The notes under the pieces: model-generated
Database searches by the model: none
Told to the model about the DNA's origin: nothing
What the model saw: only the letters and a program-made list of their open reading frames with translations
DNA from: CAYYNP01 sp964472545
GTDB lineage: Bacteria; Planctomycetota; Planctomycetia; Pirellulales; Thermoguttaceae
Direction of reading: 5' to 3'
Assembly (NCBI GenBank): GCA_964472545.1
Contig: CAYYNP010000168.1
Location: forward strand, 1-22,052
Length of the DNA stretch: 22,052 nt
Shown here: positions 1 to 6,699 of the stretch, piece by piece
Numbering within the stretch: position 1 is the stretch's first letter
Layout: each line of letters begins with the position of its first letter
Position numbers and translations under genes: made by a program

Positions 1-2
1 AA

Positions 3-257
3 GGGCAGATGGCCAAAGAGGATTCGGCCCGGTATCAGCGGTTCGTGGACGCGTATGGGGAACGCTGCTGGGAGCTGGAGGCAATCCCTACCGATACGCT
101 CCGCGGAATCGTGGATGGCACCATTCAGCGCACAATCGACATGGATGCGTTCCGCCGCGAAGTGGGAATCCAACAGCAGGAACAGCGAGAACTCAAAGAG
201 CTTCGTCGGCGCGTTCCGGACCTGCTGTCGGAAATGGACTGGGGAGGGCTGTCGTGA
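3..257 (+). CDS. C-terminal fragment of an unrecognised mobile-element protein (partial, runs off the left edge)
   Basis: The reading frame is open from the first in-frame codon of the window to a TGA, so the start lies outside; the ATG at 9 is probably internal. The visible 84 or so residues are charged and look helical. They include the stretch YGERCWELEAIPTDTLRGIV, then a Q/E/R-rich coiled-coil-like end. The pattern of W-E-L-E/D-A followed by a helix is reminiscent, from memory, of the C-termini of Toprim-containing or phage-type proteins in integrated elements. That is a weak resemblance, not an assignment. It lies on the same side of the tRNA-Arg gene as the integrase, which fits element cargo. 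There is no membrane segment or signal peptide. Confidence is moderate that it is coding and low for any function. Confidence 0.5.
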   Translation, partial: GQMAKEDSARYQRFVDAYGERCWELEAIPTDTLRGIVDGTIQRTIDMDAFRREVGIQQQEQRELKELRRRVPDLLSEMDWGGLS

Positions 258-1322
258 TGAGGCTGAGTCTGTCGAGCTAATCTTTGCCGACCATGCTAAT
301 CCCGGCGGCGGCGGTTGCAGAATTCTACAAATTGACACCCCGGATGGGTGGAATCGAAGTATGAGAGAGGAAGTCTTGATGCTGTACTCGGCAACGTGCC
401 GGGCGGGTTTCGTTGTGCCGGTTTGTTCTCCCGACTCAAAAGAAACCGGAATACAAAACTGGCAGGGGTTCAAACCTCCCCCTGCGGCTGCAACGGAGTA
501 GCGTCCGTGAATGTCGAAACCGAAAGCGCGTTCTCCCACGAGGAGTTTCCCGGGCAACGGGCTGGTAGTCGATCCAGCACAGACGGGTACGTCCCGGTCC
601 ACATGCGACGAATTCAAAACGCGCGTATAAGGTGACGGCAGCAGCCTGCAAACATGTCAGGCGCAGCATCGAGCAACGACAGCGCACAACGCGACATTCT
701 TACTAGGTCGCGAGGGAACCCGTTGCGCGCCGAAGGGAGGACACGCAAGGTGGCAGACGGATTCCGGGGGACGAAGAAATACCAGGTTTGCAGCCTGCAA
801 ACCGACGGCATCGACACCGCCGAGGTGGTCCGCTGGCGGAAGGTCCGGGCGATTCCGGCACGGGAACGCAACGCTCTGCCGAAACTCTGGCAGCAGCGAG
901 TGAAGCTTCGACAGAGTTTCCTTGTGGGACATGTTCCACCCGTTCTTTCGGGTCTGGTCGCCGACCCGACAGCAGGCGAGTTGATGGCCAACGTCGCCCA
1001 CATGTCTACGCCAGAGCAACCACTACGCGCCAGTATACGGCACTTCCGAGGATTCGCAAGCTGTCGCAAGCAGACGCACAGCCTCGTCTTGTGCCCTATT
1101 TCAGCGGATCTGGCGGACAAGCGGGGCCATGAACCGCTCCAGAGAGTCCCGATAGAGAGCTGACACTGCCCCAGGCACGTCGGAAGACACGGAAGCCCCG
1201 TACGTCACTGCCATGGCCCCCGGCCGCCGCTGGGCGTGCTGGGGTGGCTCAGGCGGCGAGATTGGCCTTCTCCTGCTGTTGCAGGATGCGGTATGCCGGG
1301 GAACGAGCTGCTCTTGCTCGGG
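258..1322. other. About 1 kb with no convincing gene
   Basis: Several overlapping open frames exist on both strands (for example + 654-1163 and - 657-1019), but none has a Shine-Dalgarno sequence, a recognisable domain or protein-like composition. They look like chance frames in GC-rich DNA or decayed cargo. A 13-bp sequence GCAGCCTGCAAAC occurs twice, near 643 and 793. Two stem-loops at 418-485 are listed separately. Confidence 0.5.
418..485. repeat. Two consecutive stem-loops inside the integrated element
   Basis: The first arm pair is CCGGTTT at 418-424 with AAACCGG at 443-449. The second is GCAGGGG at 462-468 with CCCCTGC at 479-485, with a loop that resembles a tRNA T-loop (TTCAAAC). 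They lie about 160 bp after the stop of the partial gene. They could be a structured RNA, a decayed tRNA-like sequence or chance. No T-run follows, so a classic terminator is not supported. Confidence 0.25.
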
Positions 1323-2561
1323 CTATCCCGTTTCCCGAGCAATCCGCACGGCCATCTCCAAGTTCTTCTCGGCGTAGATCTCCGTCACGTCGGCCCGGGC
1401 ATGGCCCAGAGAAACCTGAGCGGCGTCGAGGCCGTAGTCGCGGCGAACTTCAGTAGCACGGCTGTGGCGAAGCTGTAGGGGGAACCAGTGAGGAATCTGT
1501 ACGCCGGCCTTTTCCGCCCTCTTGAACCCGTATTCAATCGCCCTGCGATAGGAATCCGTGGTGTAACGATTGCCCTTTGGCCGCTTCGATTTCCGCCTGC
1601 GTCTTGCAAGTTTGGCCTTCCGCCGCGCCCGCAGCTCGGACGGATAGATGGGAGTCTTCCTATTCGCCTTCCCATGAACCGGACGGTGCTCCTTGTGCCA
1701 TTCCACGGCCTCGCGCGGGCTGAAGAGATAGGAGTCCTTCTCGCGCTGCAGGAATGGCTTCAGAATCTTCTGAACTCTTGGGCCCAGTGGGATTCGGCGT
1801 TTCTGCCCCCGCCATTTGTTCTTGTGGTGGTGCGGCGCGTAGACCCAGATGTCGTTCGTCGCGTCGATGTCGCACTGCCGCATGATCACCACTTCACACG
1901 GCCGCATCCCGGTGAGCCGCTGTACCCGGATCATCGCAGCCACCTGTGGTGAGACGTGGGGAAGCACAGCATCCACCCATTTGTCGTCGACGGGCGTCAC
2001 CGGTGGGGCCTCTCGGGCTTCCGTACGGCCGTAGCGCAAGCCCGTGACGGCCTGAAGGGCGTGATGTACCGACGGCGGGATCAACTCCTCGGCCACGGCC
2101 CATTTGAAGACACGCTTGACTCTCCCCACCCTGTGATTGATCAGGCTCCGGGCAAGCCCCTGGTCCACCATCTGCTTGCGGACCGTCTTGAGTGCCTTCG
2201 GCCCGAAATCCGTGGCTCGACTACGGCCGTAGAGCTTGCGCACTGGCCGGAGCGCCTCACGCATGCAGGCAAGCTCCTTGGTGGGCTGGCCACCGTGCGT
2301 GTAGTAGGTCTCAGCGAAGCGCCAGTAGGCCAGCAGAAGCTCGTTGACTGTCACGTTGCTGATGCATCCCCTTGCATCGGGGGAGCTGGTGTCTTGGCCA
2401 GATGACTCGGCGAGTTCAGCGATCAGCCTAGAGTACTTCTCGCGGCTGTCGCGAGAACCGAAGCGGCCGAGGTAGATGTGCTCTCCACCGATGATGACGC
2501 GAGCTTGGCCAGAGGGTTTGTGGAGGCGATAGGCGGGGACGTGGCTGCGTTTTCTGGGCAT
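1323..2561 (-). CDS. Tyrosine recombinase/integrase (phage integrase family)
   Basis: A site-specific DNA recombinase of 412 residues that would integrate and excise the element beside tRNA-Arg. The N-terminus (MPRKRSHVPAYRLHKPSGQA) is the short DNA-binding head common in planctomycete integrases, followed by a SAM-like core-binding region (about 70-170). The catalytic domain shows box I Arg at about R220 (LTGMRPCE), a basic beta-hairpin with Lys 247/249, R365 in LQLRHSRAT, H387 in LGHARAD and the nucleophile Y396 (TEIYAEKN). The usual His three residues before R365 is Leu. The start at 2561 is chosen because GAGAGGAG precedes it at good spacing; a longer frame from 2600 would begin inside a perfect palindrome. 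The 320-345 segment is very rich in Arg/Lys. Family call is secure; activity is uncertain because of the missing His. Confidence 0.93.
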   Translation of the reverse strand: MPRKRSHVPAYRLHKPSGQARVIIGGEHIYLGRFGSRDSREKYSRLIAELAESSGQDTSSPDARGCISNVTVNELLLAYWRFAETYYTHGGQPTKELACMREALRPVRKLYGRSRATDFGPKALKTVRKQMVDQGLARSLINHRVGRVKRVFKWAVAEELIPPSVHHALQAVTGLRYGRTEAREAPPVTPVDDKWVDAVLPHVSPQVAAMIRVQRLTGMRPCEVVIMRQCDIDATNDIWVYAPHHHKNKWRGQKRRIPLGPRVQKILKPFLQREKDSYLFSPREAVEWHKEHRPVHGKANRKTPIYPSELRARRKAKLARRRRKSKRPKGNRYTTDSYRRAIEYGFKRAEKAGVQIPHWFPLQLRHSRATEVRRDYGLDAAQVSLGHARADVTEIYAEKNLEMAVRIARETG

Positions 2562-2581
2562 CTGCGGCTCCTCTCTCAGAT

Positions 2582-2603
2582 AAAGTGGTAGGACTACCAC
2601 TTT
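2582..2603. promoter_or_regulatory. Perfect inverted repeat upstream of the integrase (possible operator or recombinase site)
   Basis: AAAGTGGTAG (2582-2591) and CTACCACTTT (2594-2603) are exact reverse complements with a 2-nt centre. The site ends 20 bp upstream of the integrase start and lies between that start and the tRNA attachment region. A loop of two bases makes an RNA hairpin less natural than a dimeric-protein binding site. An autoregulatory operator or a recombinase/excisionase arm site are the likely roles. This is inference from position and symmetry. Confidence 0.45.
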
Positions 2604-2679
2604 TTCAGGGAGATTTGGGCCGCACTGCCCGACGCAGGCAGGTATCCTAAGTCCAGGATTCGGCGGGACTTATGCTGAG

Positions 2680-2753
2680 TATCCCCGAGAGGATTCGAAC
2701 CTCTAACCTTCGGCTCCGGAGGCCGACGCTCTATCCAATTGAGCTACGGGGAC
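2680..2753 (-). tRNA. tRNA-Arg, anticodon CCG
   Basis: Read on the minus strand it folds into a full cloverleaf of 74 nt. The acceptor stem pairs GTCCCCG with CGGGGAT, including a G:U first pair. The D-arm is GCTC/GAGC. The anticodon stem is TCGGC/GCCGA around the loop CTCCGGA, giving anticodon CCG. The T-arm is AGAGG-TTCGAAT-CCTCT. The discriminator base is A, and CCA is not encoded. The anticodon reads CGG codons. The 3' half is the likely attachment site for the neighbouring integrase. Confidence 0.95.
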
Positions 2754-3380
2754 GGATGAGTTTCTGTTGGCGGTTGAGCGGCTTCCTGCGTTTTGAATCG
2801 CCGGGCTTCCCTGGCCCAGTCGCGGCTCGGTTGCCGGGCTTCGGCGTTGCCGCCAAACGGTTAAGGATACCGAGGAACGTCGCCCATCGCAAGGCATCCG
2901 TGCGAAAGTGCGAAGTGCGAAAGGGTGTAATCGAGCGCACCTTGTGGTTTGCGATTGGCACGGCGCTTCTGGGAGGAGGGTGAGAGAATCCGTGTCTGGC
3001 CAGAAGGGAATTCGGCAATCTGAATAGGACAGGGAGGTTTAGGATGTGAGATTATCTGTAACTCAGGGGGGAGCGATTGCGGGAAATCGCCGCCGATGCC
3101 AGGGAGATTGTCGGCGTGGTGTGCGACGGTGGTCGCTATCAAATTCTGGATCGCAGCGTCGGCCGAAAAGACGTACGGTAGCTGGGCCGCGAAGATCCGG
3201 GCAGGGCGTGTCGACGTTGTGATTGATGAATTCTCCGCGTACGGCAGGAAGCTTGGCGAACCGCCAGGGGACGCTTCCCGTGACGACCCTCGCGAGGCTA
3301 TCCGCCGGTCGCGAGTCTACTACGGCTCCGGCCTGTATGCGTTCGGGACACGTTACGTCGCCCGTGCCGATGAACCCGCA
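2754..3380. other. 627-bp gap with no gene recognised
   Basis: Between tRNA-Arg and the efpL-like gene I see no convincing coding region. Frames that cross the tRNA or run antisense to efpL are shadows. Around 2901-2925 there is a short run of GTGCGAA units (GTGCGAAA, GTGCGAA, GTGCGAAA). Any tRNA-Arg promoter would lie just right of 2753, but no clear -35/-10 pair is visible. Confidence 0.5.
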
Positions 3381-3944
3381 TCACGTCCGCGACAAATACT
3401 CCCCGCTGCGCGTATCGACCTTGATCGTCTCGCCTTGGCTGAGATACTCGGGCACCTGCACGACCAGGCCGGTTTCCAGCGTGGCGGGTTTGGTTCGGGC
3501 GGTGGCCGAGGCGCCTTTGATGCCGGGGTCGCACTGGACGACTTTCAACTCCACGGCGGCCGGCAGTTGGACGCCGATGCACTGCTCGTTGTAGATCAGC
3601 GCCAAGATGCCTTCGAGTTCCTCGGTGAGGTACGGGGTCTCTTCGGTGAGGTCTTCCTTGGCGATCGCGTATTGCTCGTAGTTCTTCTCGTCCATGAAGT
3701 GCAGATGGGTGGCGTCGGCGTAGAGGTACTTCGCCCCGCGGCGCTGGAAGTCGGCCTCGTCGAGCGATTCGCCGCCGCGCAGCGTGATGTCGACCTTCTG
3801 CTTGGTCGAGAGGTTGCGTGCGCGGAATTTGTAGATCGTGGCCGCGCCGCGGGCCGACGGAGTTTGCACGTTGACTGTCTCGATCATGCAGGGGGCCCCG
3901 TTGTAGTTGACGATGTGTCCGCGTTTGATTTCTTTGGCAATCAT
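3381..3944 (-). CDS. yeiP: Elongation factor P-like protein EfpL (YeiP type)
   Basis: A 187-residue translation factor with the three-domain EF-P/eIF5A fold, which binds the ribosome between P and E sites to relieve stalling. The tip loop reads TPSARGAATIYK, matching the SPTARGAATLYK loop of Escherichia coli YeiP/EfpL rather than the PGKGQA loop of canonical EF-P. The tip residue is Arg (R32), not the modified Lys34 of EF-P. The C-terminal domain carries DPGIKGASATARTKPATLET, QVPEYLSQGE and the EF-P end DTRSGEYLSR. The YeiP-like first 140 residues combined with an EF-P-like last ten are worth noting. It lies 31 bp downstream of the conserved hypothetical gene on the same strand, so the two are probably one transcript. 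The assignment is firm for EF-P superfamily and strong for the EfpL branch. Confidence 0.9.
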   Translation of the reverse strand: MIAKEIKRGHIVNYNGAPCMIETVNVQTPSARGAATIYKFRARNLSTKQKVDITLRGGESLDEADFQRRGAKYLYADATHLHFMDEKNYEQYAIAKEDLTEETPYLTEELEGILALIYNEQCIGVQLPAAVELKVVQCDPGIKGASATARTKPATLETGLVVQVPEYLSQGETIKVDTRSGEYLSRT

Positions 3945-3975
3945 GAATAGTCCCTAGTCGCGTTTTAGCCGCCCG

Positions 3976-4479
3976 TCAAATCTCGCTCGATAGAATGCTC
4001 CCCGATTGCGGATCGACGGCCACGCCGCCGCAGAGCCGGGCCAACTCGCCCAACACCAACAGCAACGCCGTCGGATCGAGCATCTCTTCCGTTTCGGGTG
4101 TTTCCGCGGCGGATTCCCCGACACGTTCAAAGTGCAACACGTCGAAGCGAGCGTTGCAGCGGCGGATCTGCTTCAAGGCCGCCATCTCGTCCGGCTCGCA
4201 GGCGGCGCACTGCAACTCCTCGGCCAGTTCGCTCCCCTGTTCGACGACCTCTACGCCGCTGGTGAAGCAGACGTCCAACGCGGAAAAATCCTCCGGCGAG
4301 AGCAGCGTGAGCGACTCGAACCGGCCGGCGTCGTCGGCGTGGAGGTTCGTCAACTCGTAATTCGTGTCCAACGCCGCGAGCGCCTCGCCCACGGTCCTCA
4401 GCGACGGGCGTTGGGCCGCGTCGCAAAGCACGAAGTAGGTCTCGCGCCAACGGTACTGCGTGTTCTCGAACATCGACAC
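3976..4479 (-). CDS. Conserved hypothetical protein upstream of efpL
   Basis: A 167-residue acidic, soluble protein beginning SMFENTQYRWRETYFVLCD. I recognise the YRWRETYFVL opening from planctomycete hypothetical proteins, but know no function. The N-terminal 60 residues look alpha/beta, with the sequence LTNLHADDAGRFESLTLLSP. A middle Glu-rich segment holds Cys-Ala-Ala-Cys, and the C-terminal 45 residues include a helical DPTALLLVLGELARLCGG. There is no signal peptide or membrane segment. The start is set at a GTG (4479) because GGAGGA lies about 8 nt upstream; an ATG at 4473 is the alternative. It precedes the efpL-like gene by 31 bp, which suggests co-transcription and perhaps a translation-linked role, but that is inference. 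Confidence 0.8.
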   Translation of the reverse strand: MSMFENTQYRWRETYFVLCDAAQRPSLRTVGEALAALDTNYELTNLHADDAGRFESLTLLSPEDFSALDVCFTSGVEVVEQGSELAEELQCAACEPDEMAALKQIRRCNARFDVLHFERVGESAAETPETEEMLDPTALLLVLGELARLCGGVAVDPQSGSILSSEI

Positions 4480-4582
4480 GTCAACGGTCCTCCGGACTAA
4501 TCATCCTGCTACGGTGAATCCCTGGGGCACCGCTGCGCTTTACCCCAGCCACCCAACGGCTGCAATGTGTCTGCCGCCACAG

Positions 4583-4722
4583 CCTAGTGCTCCGTCAGTT
4601 CTTGATTCTGGGGTGCCATGCCCACGCTTGCTGCGTGGGCATGTTGGCCGAGTTCCGTCGCATGCCCACGCAAGCGTGGGCATGGCACACAACCCCAATC
4701 TGAAGCTTGACGAAGCACTAGG
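4583..4722. repeat. 140-bp MITE-like palindromic element
   Basis: The outer arms CCTAGTGCTCCGTCA (4583-4597) and TGACGAAGCACTAGG (4708-4722) are inverted copies with one mismatch. Inside, GTGCCATGCCCACGCTTG (4613-4630) pairs perfectly with 4671-4688. Within that are two perfect 11-bp hairpins built on CATGCCCACGC (4617-4627/4633-4643 and 4661-4671/4674-4684). The nested symmetry is that of a miniature inverted-repeat or REP-like element. Its right end contains the proC stop codon. It could also act as a transcription terminator for proC. Confidence 0.8.
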
Positions 4723-5530
4723 TTCCCTTTCCCAACTCGATCGACCGCAACGTAGCCGCTTCGACGGCGGCCATCAGCGCCGCACGCAACCCGCCGGACT
4801 CCAACGCCCCGATGCCGGCGATGGTGGTTCCACCGGGGCTGGTGACGCGATCCTTCAGCACGCCGGGGTGTTCGCCGGTGGAGGCGACCATTTCGGCGGC
4901 TCCGCCGACGGTCTGCGCCGCCAACGCGTTGGCCACGTCACGCGGCAGCCCCATCCGCACGCCGCCGTCGCTAAGCGCCTCGATCATCACGTAGACGAAC
5001 GCCGGCCCGGACCCCGACAGCCCGGTCACCGCGTCGAGCAGCCGCTCCTCGACCCGATAGGCGATACCCACGGCGCCTAGCAATTCGGCGACCAGCTTGT
5101 CGTCGTCGTCGGACGCCGCCGCGCCGAGGCAGTAGCCGCAAGCGCCCCGTCCCACCAGACAGGGTGTATTGGGCATCACGCGGACCAAGCCGACTTCAGA
5201 GCCGAAGGCATCGGCCAGCGTCTGCAGGCGAACGCCGGCAGCGATCGAGATCAGCAGTTTCTCGCCGTCGACTTGGCCGCCGAGTTCGACCGCCACACCG
5301 GCGATCTGGTACGGCTTGACGGCCAGGAAGATGACGTCGGACCGGCGGATCACCTCGGCGTTGTCGGCGTTGGTCTCCGCGCCGGTGGCCTCGGCAAACC
5401 GCGCCCGGGCGTCGGCGACCGGATCGGAGGCCAATAGGCTCTCCGGTGCCGCGAGCCCCGCCTCGACCAACCCTTGGCCCAGCGCCGTGGCCATCTGCCC
5501 GGCTCCGATAAATCCGATTCGCTGCGTCAA
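4718..5530 (-). CDS. proC: Pyrroline-5-carboxylate reductase
   Basis: Catalyses NAD(P)H-dependent reduction of 1-pyrroline-5-carboxylate to L-proline, the last step of proline synthesis, in the cytoplasm. The 270-residue protein matches the family length. The Rossmann motif GFIGAGQMATALGQGL is at the N-terminus, VKPYQIAGV follows near residue 70, and VMPNTPCLVGRGACG is the conserved central segment. The C-terminal dimer domain holds TGLSGSGPAFVYVMIEAL and HPGVLKDRVTSPGGTTIAGI, the ProC signature. The start is a TTG at 5530, with GAGAG about 7 nt upstream. No ATG or GTG fits the family N-terminus, and the longer frame would read through a G-rich minisatellite. The stop TAG lies inside the end of the palindromic element. 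Confidence 0.95.
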   Translation of the reverse strand: MTQRIGFIGAGQMATALGQGLVEAGLAAPESLLASDPVADARARFAEATGAETNADNAEVIRRSDVIFLAVKPYQIAGVAVELGGQVDGEKLLISIAAGVRLQTLADAFGSEVGLVRVMPNTPCLVGRGACGYCLGAAASDDDDKLVAELLGAVGIAYRVEERLLDAVTGLSGSGPAFVYVMIEALSDGGVRMGLPRDVANALAAQTVGGAAEMVASTGEHPGVLKDRVTSPGGTTIAGIGALESGGLRAALMAAVEAATLRSIELGKGT

Positions 5531-5842
5531 GGTTCTGCTCTCATGGCGTTGGGGGCCGGGGCGTTGGGGGCCATGGCGTTGGGGGCCGGGTCGGGGCAAG
5601 GCTGCCAACATGCTACGCGAATCCCCCGCCGCAGACAACGGGGGCCCTGCCCTTCCCATGTATCCAGCCGTGTTCGGGATCGCTTCAATAAACCAGTTGA
5701 CACCAACGGGTTGTGTCGACGCGACGCATCTCCCGGACCGTGCGAGCTTTGCCGGCCGGTTGACCCGGCGCGAACCGGCCGCTAGTCTTGCTGTGTGTGT
5801 GATTGCTGCCGAGGTATTCGGAGCTTTCCGGGAGAGACGACC
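5531..5842. promoter_or_regulatory. Divergent intergenic region between proC and the 5843 gene
   Basis: This 312-bp stretch must hold the promoters of both genes. It contains the 15-bp minisatellite next to proC, a TTGACA box at 5697-5702 without a good -10 partner, and an inverted repeat CGGCCGGTT (5753-5761) / AACCGGCCG (5773-5781) with an 11-nt spacer, 62 bp before the plus-strand start. The inverted repeat could be an operator or a stem-loop. No promoter can be assigned firmly. Confidence 0.35.
5546..5590 (+). repeat. 15-bp G-rich minisatellite, three copies
   Basis: Three tandem units of GGCGTTGGGGGCC followed by two variable bases run immediately upstream of the proC start. Each unit has a run of five G on the plus strand, so on the proC template side the array could form a G-quadruplex. 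On the minus strand the array would be in or near the proC leader. Confidence 0.75.
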
Positions 5843-6586
5843 ATGATTTCCATGTGGGCAGTGCTCGAGCAGCGCGACATCGAAGGCTACGCGGCGACTC
5901 TCGTCTTGCCGTCGCATCTGGCCCATCTGCGGCTACAACCGGTTCAGTTCGCCATGCAGGTGAAGCAGACCGACGGCCGCGAACCGCTGACGCTGACTTA
6001 CGTCGGAGACGGACGCCTCGAGGAGCACACTCTGGCGCCGGACGAGCATACCGCGGGAATGATCCGCTTCGTTTGCCCCGGCATCGACGATGCGCGGATG
6101 CAACTCCCGCGCGACGACGCCGCGTGGTACTGGACGGCCGGCGGCGACGGCGACGAATCGCTGCGGGTCTACTTCGCGCCCACGACGCAAACGCTGGGGC
6201 AATCCGGCGAGCCGCCCCCCGGCCAAGACGCCTACGTTTCCGTCTCGCGGGGACACGCGTTCGTCGATCGGGCCATCGTCGAGTCGTACTTGCGGGCGTG
6301 GCTTTCGCGGCTGGGAATCCACGAGACCGAACTTAGCACCGAATTCGACGCGCCTTCGGCCGGCGTCGAATTCACCGCCGGAGCCGTCGCGGGGCAGATG
6401 TTCCTCGACGACGACACGGCCGCCAAAGATCTCCTGGAGTTTGCCGGGCTCCACGCCGTGATGGGCCAATTGGACGCGTTGGTCGAATTGGACATGGGCC
6501 CCGCGGCCGAGGGCAAATGTGGTGTCTACGACGACGGCGTCTACATCGGCCTGACGCCTTGCGAGGACGTCATGCCGTCGGAGTGA
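5843..6586 (+). CDS. Hypothetical protein of unknown function
   Basis: A 247-residue acidic, soluble protein starting MISMWAVLEQRDIEGYAATL. The ATG at 5843 is preceded by GGGAGAG at about 7 nt, which decides the start over an upstream GTG. I do not recognise a family. The N-terminal half looks beta-rich (LAHLRLQPVQFAMQVKQ, LTLTYVGDGRLEEH), the centre carries RGHAFVDRAIVESYLRAWLSRLG, a helix, and the C-terminal half ends with Asp-rich VYDDGVYIGLTP. There is no signal peptide, membrane helix or catalytic motif that I can name. It is transcribed divergently from proC and ends 12 bp before a palindromic element shared with the convergent permease gene. Confidence 0.75.
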   Translation: MISMWAVLEQRDIEGYAATLVLPSHLAHLRLQPVQFAMQVKQTDGREPLTLTYVGDGRLEEHTLAPDEHTAGMIRFVCPGIDDARMQLPRDDAAWYWTAGGDGDESLRVYFAPTTQTLGQSGEPPPGQDAYVSVSRGHAFVDRAIVESYLRAWLSRLGIHETELSTEFDAPSAGVEFTAGAVAGQMFLDDDTAAKDLLEFAGLHAVMGQLDALVELDMGPAAEGKCGVYDDGVYIGLTPCEDVMPSE

Positions 6587-6598
6587 ACGCCCACACTA

Positions 6599-6699
6599 AG
6601 GGCTTGTCCGGAAACAACTTCATCCGCTTCATGGTAGCCATCACACTCCGTGTGATGATTCGCCCGAAAAACTGCGAAGTTGTTTCCGGACAGGCCCTA
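6599..6699. repeat. About 100-bp inverted-repeat element with 22-bp arms
   Basis: The left arm GGGCTTGTCCGGAAACAACTTC... (6600-6621) and the right arm (6676-6698) are reverse complements with one mismatch. A central hairpin CATCACAC-TCC-GTGTGATG lies between them. The arms resemble the terminal inverted repeats of a DNA transposon, and TA bases flank both sides, so a non-autonomous insertion (MITE) is plausible; an IS5-like origin is only a guess. It sits exactly between two convergent genes, where it could also terminate transcription in both directions. Confidence 0.75.

Larger units (their letters stand above)
1..2679. mobile_element. Right end of an integrated element at tRNA-Arg(CCG)
   Basis: A tyrosine recombinase gene lies about 120 bp from the 3' end of a tRNA-Arg gene and is transcribed away from it. 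This is the usual layout of islands that integrate into tRNA 3' ends. Everything between the tRNA 3' end and the left window edge lacks recognisable housekeeping genes, whereas ordinary chromosomal genes begin on the other side of the tRNA. I could not find a second copy of the tRNA 3' end in the window, so the distal attachment site must be further left or too degenerate to see. The right boundary given is the tRNA 3' end and is approximate. Confidence 0.5.

Noticed and set aside
461..485. Possible tRNA, from a T-arm-like sequence
   Set aside because: No matching acceptor, D or anticodon arms can be folded upstream.
654..1163. 169-codon plus-strand open frame in the integrated element
   Set aside because: There is no ribosome-binding site or recognisable domain, and competing frames exist on the opposite strand; too weak to call a gene.
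2672..2983. Short open frames crossing the tRNA gene on both strands
   Set aside because: They are translations of the tRNA-Arg sequence (for example PERIRTSNLRLRRPTLYPIELR and VAQLDRASASGAEG), well-known spurious proteins.
3096..3950. Plus-strand open frame opposite efpL
   Set aside because: Most of it is the complement of a firmly identified EF-P family gene, and its non-overlapping first part has no recognisable motif or start signal.
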